Shown: piece by piece, positions 58,368 to 64,000 of the stretch
Position numbering within the stretch: the stretch's first letter is position 1
Layout of the letters: each line of letters begins with the position of its first letter
NCBI GenBank assembly: GCA_947247005.1
Contig: OX365956.1
Coordinates: forward strand, 9,816,089 to 9,880,088
Length of the DNA stretch: 64,000 nt
Direction of reading: 5' to 3'
From: Spisula solida
Taxonomy: Eukaryota > Mollusca > Bivalvia > Venerida > Mactridae
The notes under the pieces: model-generated
Told to the model about the DNA's origin: nothing
Databases searched by the model: none
What the model saw: only the letters and a program-made list of their open reading frames with translations
Made by a program: the position numbers and the translations under genes

Positions 58368-58760
58368 ACAGGGTGATCCAAAGTATTAAATTTTTAACTT
58401 AACACAATTATAGCACACACATGTAAGATTTTGTCAAACAAAACTTCCAACCGTAGTTTTAACAAACAACTTCACAAGAGATGCGCAAAGTAACCACTAC
58501 ATTTTTCCATACAAGCGTAAGACGACATCGAAAGTTCTGAATGACGTTACTGTACACGCTCGTAGAATGATCAAACCTATTTGTCTACTAATTGATTCTT
58601 TGAAATCAAGTAAAGTGGTTTGATTAGGATAGCACACTTTCTACTTTAACGAACTCCTTAAGAAGAAGTCCAATGATCTTAGAGTGGGCGAATGTGGCGG
58701 CCATTGAGGCATTGTCTTTAAAGAGCAATCACCATTAACCAAAAGCTAATGTCCGTCGTA
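58368..58760 (-). pseudogene. DDE transposase relic (Tc1/mariner-like)
   Basis: The minus strand from about 58703 to 58659 encodes WPPHSPTLRSLDFFL. This matches the family phrase WPPxSPDLxPLDFFLW, which surrounds the last catalytic acidic residue of a group of mariner-like DDE enzymes; the LD Asp is kept and the SPD Asp is Thr. The frame is lost on both sides. ACAGGGTGATCC at 58368 could be the terminal repeat of the same element; I did not find its partner. The 92-codon plus-strand frame at 58749-59027 is antisense to this region and not supported. Confidence 0.6.
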
Positions 58761-60375
58761 AATTGTCCAGCACAACATGTGCCGTGTGTGAAACCATACT
58801 TGCACGAGTCATCTTTTCAATTCATTACTAGATCTGCTGTTTACATAGTGGTAGACATATCCTTCATAACACCTCTAACATGGCATCCGGCTTTTCTCTA
58901 CGACTTGACGAATATTTTCATCCATACGTCCACTACGACGTTTACCATTCCTTCAATTTCTCATGTTCCCAACAGTCAACTGTGTCTCCAATTTATACAC
59001 ATGTCTTCTAATTTGCTTTCTATATGATACGGATGCCTTTGGACTAAGAGATGTATGTTTCCTTCTATAAAATGCAGGTTATTTGCACATGAACAGTTTC
59101 TGTGATTTCAGCCATTTTGTATTTATTCTATATTTTTTCTGTCAATTCCAAAACAATAACTATACTACCAAAATTCGCAAAGTTATTAAGAATTGTTTGT
59201 GGAACATGTTATTAAATCAGCATGAACATGTCACAGGGTTATTCAAAACGCCCTGGTGGCGTGGCAAACTACCGCTCTACCACTGTCCTAACTAAGTGAG
59301 CCTCGTTAATCAGTCGTCTAGAAAATTGTTTGCTGACGATACAATATAATAGACCGGTCCTTTTAGTTGTCTGCATAAAAGTATGTGTCTTATGTATATT
59401 AATTTTATTGATCGTAACCTTTGCGTCCAAATTAGTAATATTCCGGAAGCCATATATGGGAATAAATCGAGTATTGGTTCTTGTTTTACTAACATACTTA
59501 AATCTCAAGGCCCTACATTTATTATTCATCTGTAATGTGCAGCCTGTGCTTTACAGCATCTACATAATATAAAATATTCAAAGCACATGTTTCATATATA
59601 TATATATATACACTGACCGATGTGTACCTGATGTTTAGGCATGTGGCAATAAAAAGTACTGCATTTGAATTTGCATTTGATAATTAATTACTAGAAATAT
59701 ATAATTATGTGTTCATATAAAATGTAATTTATTTCACCGTGTTCTGAGTATTGTGTGACTTTAACAGTAATAAAGCATGATTTATTCAGTATGCCAAAAC
59801 AGTTCGACGGAAGCTCTTTATGAAATATGTAATATTTCTCAAATAAGCGCCTGATATCCGCATTTTTCTTTTCATTACGACGTTTGTGGCATTCTCTGTA
59901 CGTGCTGGATAAAAAAAACATGAGATGCACATTTTCAATGCTAAGTTTCGCATCCTTTTTGCCAATTTTAAACCGAGACGATATTTTGTAGTTTAGACGT
60001 TCGAGGCCGCAGGTACATTGGTATGCTCAAAGTGAAAAGTCCATGGAGGGGCATGTGACTTGTTCTCGACGGTTTACGATTTCAAAAAAATAATCCAAAA
60101 AATGAAGCATTTTGTAAAAATGTCGTGAACTACTTCCATTATTCGATGCGGATAACATCGGTCTTTGTCGCATTACAATAGTTTATTTACCGAAGAAATC
60201 AGAACTGTCCGAAATTTCACTATGAGCGCTAGGCGATTGAGACCATGTATCTAATATTAATGGTTGTTTTGTATGAGAACGTACCGCAAACAACACGTTA
60301 TGATGACGCCATGTTGACGCCATGAACGCTAAATAATGTTATAAAGTCCCATTTTCTCAAATTACGTCGGAAAAT
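58761..60375. other. No recognised gene
   Basis: A (TA)n run lies at about 59597-59610. Overlapping frames on both strands at 59083-59930 have no recognisable domain. CATGTTGACGCCATGAACGC near 60310 is a short local repeat. Confidence 0.4.
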
Positions 60376-60523
60376 AATCCACCATGAGAAGTCGATGTAG
60401 GTTAAGGATATCTTATCCTTGGGGTAGGAATTTTAACCAGGAACTCGGCAAGCCTCGTCCCTGGTTAAAATCCGATACCTCGGGTGAGATATCCTTATCC
60501 TACATTGAAGCTCATGATGGATT
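60376..60523. mobile_element. Foldback element, 148 bp
   Basis: AATCCACCATGAG at 60376 pairs with CTCATGATGGATT ending 60523. The arms continue through ATGTAGG.TAAGGATATC and ATTTTAACCAGG against CCTGGTTAAAAT, about 65 bp each with scattered mismatches, to a loop CTCGGCAAGCCTCG near 60447. A strong hairpin, probably a MITE. Confidence 0.8.
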
Positions 60524-60529
60524 CTTATA

Positions 60530-61110
60530 ATCTACAACGGCCCGTATTTTGAGCAACAATCTCTCTACAACGACCTATTTTGAGCAACAATCTCTCTACA
60601 AAGACCTATTTTGAGCAACAATCTCTCTACAACGACCTATTTTGAGCAACAATCTCTCTACAACGACCTATTTTGAGCAACAATCTCTCTACAACGACCT
60701 ATTTTGAGCAACAATCTCTCTACAAAGACCTATTTTGAGCAACAATCTCTCTACAACGACCTATTTTGAGCAACAATCTCTCTACAATGACATATTTTGA
60801 GCAACAATCTCTCTACAACGACCTATTTTGAGCAACAATCTCTCTACAACGACCTATTTTGAGCAACAATCTCTCTACAACAGACATATTTTGAGCAACA
60901 ATCTCTCTACAACGGTCATATTTTGAGCAACAATCTCTCTACAACGACCTATTTTGAGCAACAATCTCTCTACAACGACCTATTTTGACCAAATATATTT
61001 CTACAACGGCGGTAGTTTGAGCGTCAATCTCTCTACAACGGTCATATTTTGAACAAACATATTTCTACAACGGCGGTAGTTTGAGCGTCAATCTCTCTAC
61101 AACGGCCCTA
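60530..61110 (+). repeat. 31-bp minisatellite, about 18 copies
   Basis: Unit CTACAACGACCTATTTTGAG plus CAACAATCTCT, 31 bp. Central copies are nearly identical; after 60990 a variant (CCAAATATATTTCTACAACG, GCGGTAGTTTGAGCGTCAAT) takes over as a 62-bp dimer, repeated twice. It starts a few bases past the foldback element. Confidence 0.9.
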
Positions 61111-63579
61111 CTTGAGGAACCATCATCTTAGGTGAACATCTTGTGTTGTGTGCAACACTCTCTCTAGAGTCGCATTTTCTTAAGCAACAGCAAATATATG
61201 ATGTTCCTGTTGGAAGCAATCCCATCAACTATTCATCTAAACTCAATACAGTAGCACCATCTGAACAATACCAACTACGAGTATGCAAGTCACACTGTAT
61301 AATGATTCAATCTCGTTTTATTGCATTCGGTCACGCAACATTGTAACAAGATGCAATATGCTCATAAAATGTTTGTGATTTGAATGACATTTGAAATCGT
61401 AGCAAATTGATGCCATTTAATGATCATGTTTCATACACATCATTTATTGATTTCTGTTCATATGTAACTTTTTTTTGGAGCGACAATTGATGTATCGTCA
61501 AGTGCCAAATTTTCGACCCCCTGCCCTTTGATTCGACCCAATTTTTTTGCTTTAGTTTCGCGAGATTTTGAGGATGCGGGCGCATATCTTGAGAAAATGT
61601 TACAAGATAGTAAATTTTAAGCGGGAATAATTTTTTCAGAAAATACCAGGCCTAAACATGTAATTTTCGGTTGCCTCAATAAGTCATGTTGTTGAAATAC
61701 CCCCTGCACAACGTAGTCAAATATTTTGTCACTCCATCAGCATTGTTTTCAGTTTCATGAATGAAAGTCACGTGGTCGGATCAATAATTCTTAAGGTCAA
61801 GTAAAAAATTTATTGGGTCAAAGTTGCTTCAGTCCTTATAGTGTCAATGTTGCAAAAAACCTCTGCAGATAAGACCACACTACTAACAGTATTCTACAGA
61901 TTTATTAACTGCTGCACGCCAGCAATGGAAATGTAAAAAGTGCTTGTTAAAAGTGCAGCCAAAGTCTATTTATCACCATTTAGAGTAGGGTGTATGATAC
62001 GATCAATCCTAAACATTAGTTGAAGAGTAAATTAACTTAACTGTGAAAAATATTGTTAATTGCTCTAGTTAATTTCTTAAATTCGATTTATCAGTGTTCA
62101 CGCTGATTTTTCATCATTGGGACGTTAAGCTAATATAAATAGCGTTGGCCTAATATTGATGACGCAGTTAGTGACGTAGCAAGGACCAACAAAACGACAG
62201 ACTTGTTTTGACAGTTTGAATTGCTGTTTATCAATTTTAGTGATGTGTGACATTGAATTTTAGTGGATATTTATTTCGGATTTAATGGAAGGAATTCACC
62301 AATTAGTAAATGGGTTCTTTTTATCATACTGTACCTTTCTATTTTGTGATTAATGCTTAGGGGATCGAAAAATACATGGTGCAATGTCTTCTATACAAAA
62401 TGTTTTTGCATTTTCATGTTCTCCTGACAGTATACATAACATGATCTGGATGATGCCACCCTGTCATTATTGAGCAATTCTCACAATGAGGCCCCGAAGG
62501 GGTACATGAATTTTCATAAATTAAGCTGTATTAGTACATTATCGTTTAGTCGAAAGGTAGGGCAAGACACCTTAAATGTTATTAATATAGTATTAAATAA
62601 TGCAGTGCATCAATATATTTGTAATATTAACATGTGGAAATGAGGCCCTGCTGACGTTTTACGTCTTGTATGGGGCCCGTTATAAGACGAACATATGAAT
62701 CAAATCAGTAAATGATACATGTTGCCATGTTTTTCATTGGCAATCATTGTCACTTGCAATCATAAACAACCTACATTGCATAGCTAAATATTTGATTTCA
62801 TTAAATTGAGGCCCTATTAATTGAAAATCCAAATTTAGAAAAAATAGTGAAATTCTCCAAAATCGATGTCGGGAAATGTTTTTCTCTCTTATACTTTAAG
62901 GAATGCAATTTTAACGGTAACTTTTATAGTTATTACCATGTGATCTTAATATTCGTGTGGTATATTTTGAAAAAGTAAAATATGGCAATGTGGCCTGCAC
63001 GTGTGTTAAACGAGAAATAAGACGAGAATGGTAAATAGAACATGTTCAATTAACCATTTCAACATATCAATCAATAGATTTTACTGATTAATTAAATTGT
63101 AGTATTGTTAAGTATACTTAGCTTAATAATATATAGAAATGAAATAATCAACTGAGGTCCGGAATGGATCGATAGACTCCGGCATTCTGTTTTATCATAG
63201 CACTTACGGATATCTTAAACTTACGCTCAAATTGAAATTTCTTATAATGATTTTACTACTACAAATAAGGGACATATTCGGTTTGTAGGAGTTCATTAAC
63301 GGATGATTGTAAATTTGCAGATAGTTCATTTTACCACACTGTATCAGAGATAATATGCTCTATCCGGTATGTAATCATTACCACCGCAGAGTACAACCAT
63401 TCTATGCCTAATGGTCATCACCGCTATTAACTGCAGATATTGCAAGCAATATCGGGTTACATACGACCACGAAGTACAGCGACTACAAGCCATATGAGGA
63501 ACTCATTATATCAGAGTACAACCACACACGGCCCTTAATATGTACTCTATAGTCAATGCCGTCGTTTACTGTAAGTGAA
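61111..63579. other. No recognised gene
   Basis: AT-rich sequence. GAGGCCC occurs at about 62489, 62643 and 62810, twice after AAATTGAGG/AAATGAGG, without clear repeat structure. A 67-codon frame at 61143-61346 has no recognisable domain. Confidence 0.4.
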
Positions 63580-63694
63580 TCTTGATACCAGATTATAAAG
63601 TGTACTTTTCATGCGAAACACGTTCAAATACGCTTTACACAGTGTTGCAGCCTCAAGGGTGCATTTGCATTCAGTGCAGATATAGCATGGTCTT

Positions 63695-63738
<44 letters not shown>

Positions 63739-63740
63739 CT
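63580..63740 (+). repeat. Second copy of the 19915-20200 repeat, ending in (GA)n
   Basis: ATACCAGATTATAAAGTGTA, TTTTCATGCGAAACACGTTC, GCTTTACACAGTGTTGCAGC and GATATAGCATGGTC align with 19925-20045. A GA run of about 36 bases (63699-63735) follows at the place where the other copy has a 12-base GA run. Confidence 0.7.
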
Positions 63741-63929
63741 CTAAGTTCCACCATAAGCAAAATATGCCATGTCAGCCATAATTATTTATGGCGAACTCAC
63801 TAACTTACCAAGTAAATTTATTCCAATTCCATACGATACATCACATAACTATTCCATCCCCGATTGAATCCAAGCACTACTGATTGCCATATTTGTAGTG
63901 TAAACGACCACACAATTATCAATAGTGTA

Positions 63930-64000
63930 ATAGGTGATGTTTCTGTTAAGTACTACCTTCTCTGTCAGATTTAGTATTGCCTTTTGGGGTCCCAACATAA
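63930..64000 (-). repeat. Dispersed repeat copy cut by the window edge
   Basis: Minus strand: GGCAATACTAAATCTGACAG, AGAAGGTAGTACTTAACAG and AAACATCACC resemble 594-660 and the 55825 copy. It continues beyond the window. Confidence 0.5.

Noticed and set aside
58749..59027. 92-codon plus-strand frame
   Set aside because: It is antisense to the DDE-transposase relic region and shows no domain of its own.
60530..61110. CRISPR-like 31-bp repeats
   Set aside because: Repeats are contiguous without spacers, so this is a minisatellite.

Overview
This 64-kb window looks like non-coding, repeat-dense nuclear DNA from an animal, most likely a bivalve mollusc. It is AT-rich with no bacterial-style gene packing. 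No open frame other than transposon relics resembles a known protein. Several repeat families (long arrays built on 'AGGTCA' phrases, 'AACCTTGTG...CTAGAGGTCAC', 'GTCCGTCCGTC', 'TTATATAGCGCC') are types I associate with bivalve genomes; that placement is inference from memory, not from a search. I find no complete host gene, no rRNA and no convincing functional tRNA.

Layout. 1-2.4 kb: a 5'-truncated, broken Penelope-like retroelement (reverse transcriptase, Cys-rich linker, GIY-YIG endonuclease, 3' region with a decayed hammerhead-like motif). 4.29-19.08 kb: two inverted blocks of about 1 kb, made of degenerate 'GAACTTGCGAA' iterons, bracket 14.8 kb and end in TGGAAAGCCGG next to TA on both sides. 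Inside lie older repeats, a reverse-transcriptase relic, a mariner-type MITE, SINEs and a LINE 3' end. 19-34 kb: dispersed repeats, a 60-bp satellite, several terminal-inverted-repeat and foldback elements, and a 145-bp tandem element. 34.4-37.5 kb: a 2.6-kb element with TGGAAGCCC termini and 'GACTTGTGACTT' iterons, apparently nested in a mariner-type MITE. 39.75-53.97 kb: a 7,107-bp segment present twice in direct tandem, with only four substitutions seen. Each copy carries a foldback element, a nested-hairpin array, a 1.6-kb stretch of ACCG motifs spaced about one helical turn apart, and a cluster of GACATTTAGCGTC sites. 54-64 kb: 36-bp and 31-bp minisatellites, a hammerhead-like core on the minus strand next to a pair of direct repeats, a DDE-transposase relic and more repeats.

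The most unusual material is the pair of iteron-bordered elements (14.8 kb and 2.6 kb). They share terminal sequence and TA flanks but have unrelated iteron sequences. The phased ACCG array in the tandem duplication is next. No genes act together here in the usual sense; the window is a record of nested transposition, satellite growth and a recent duplication.
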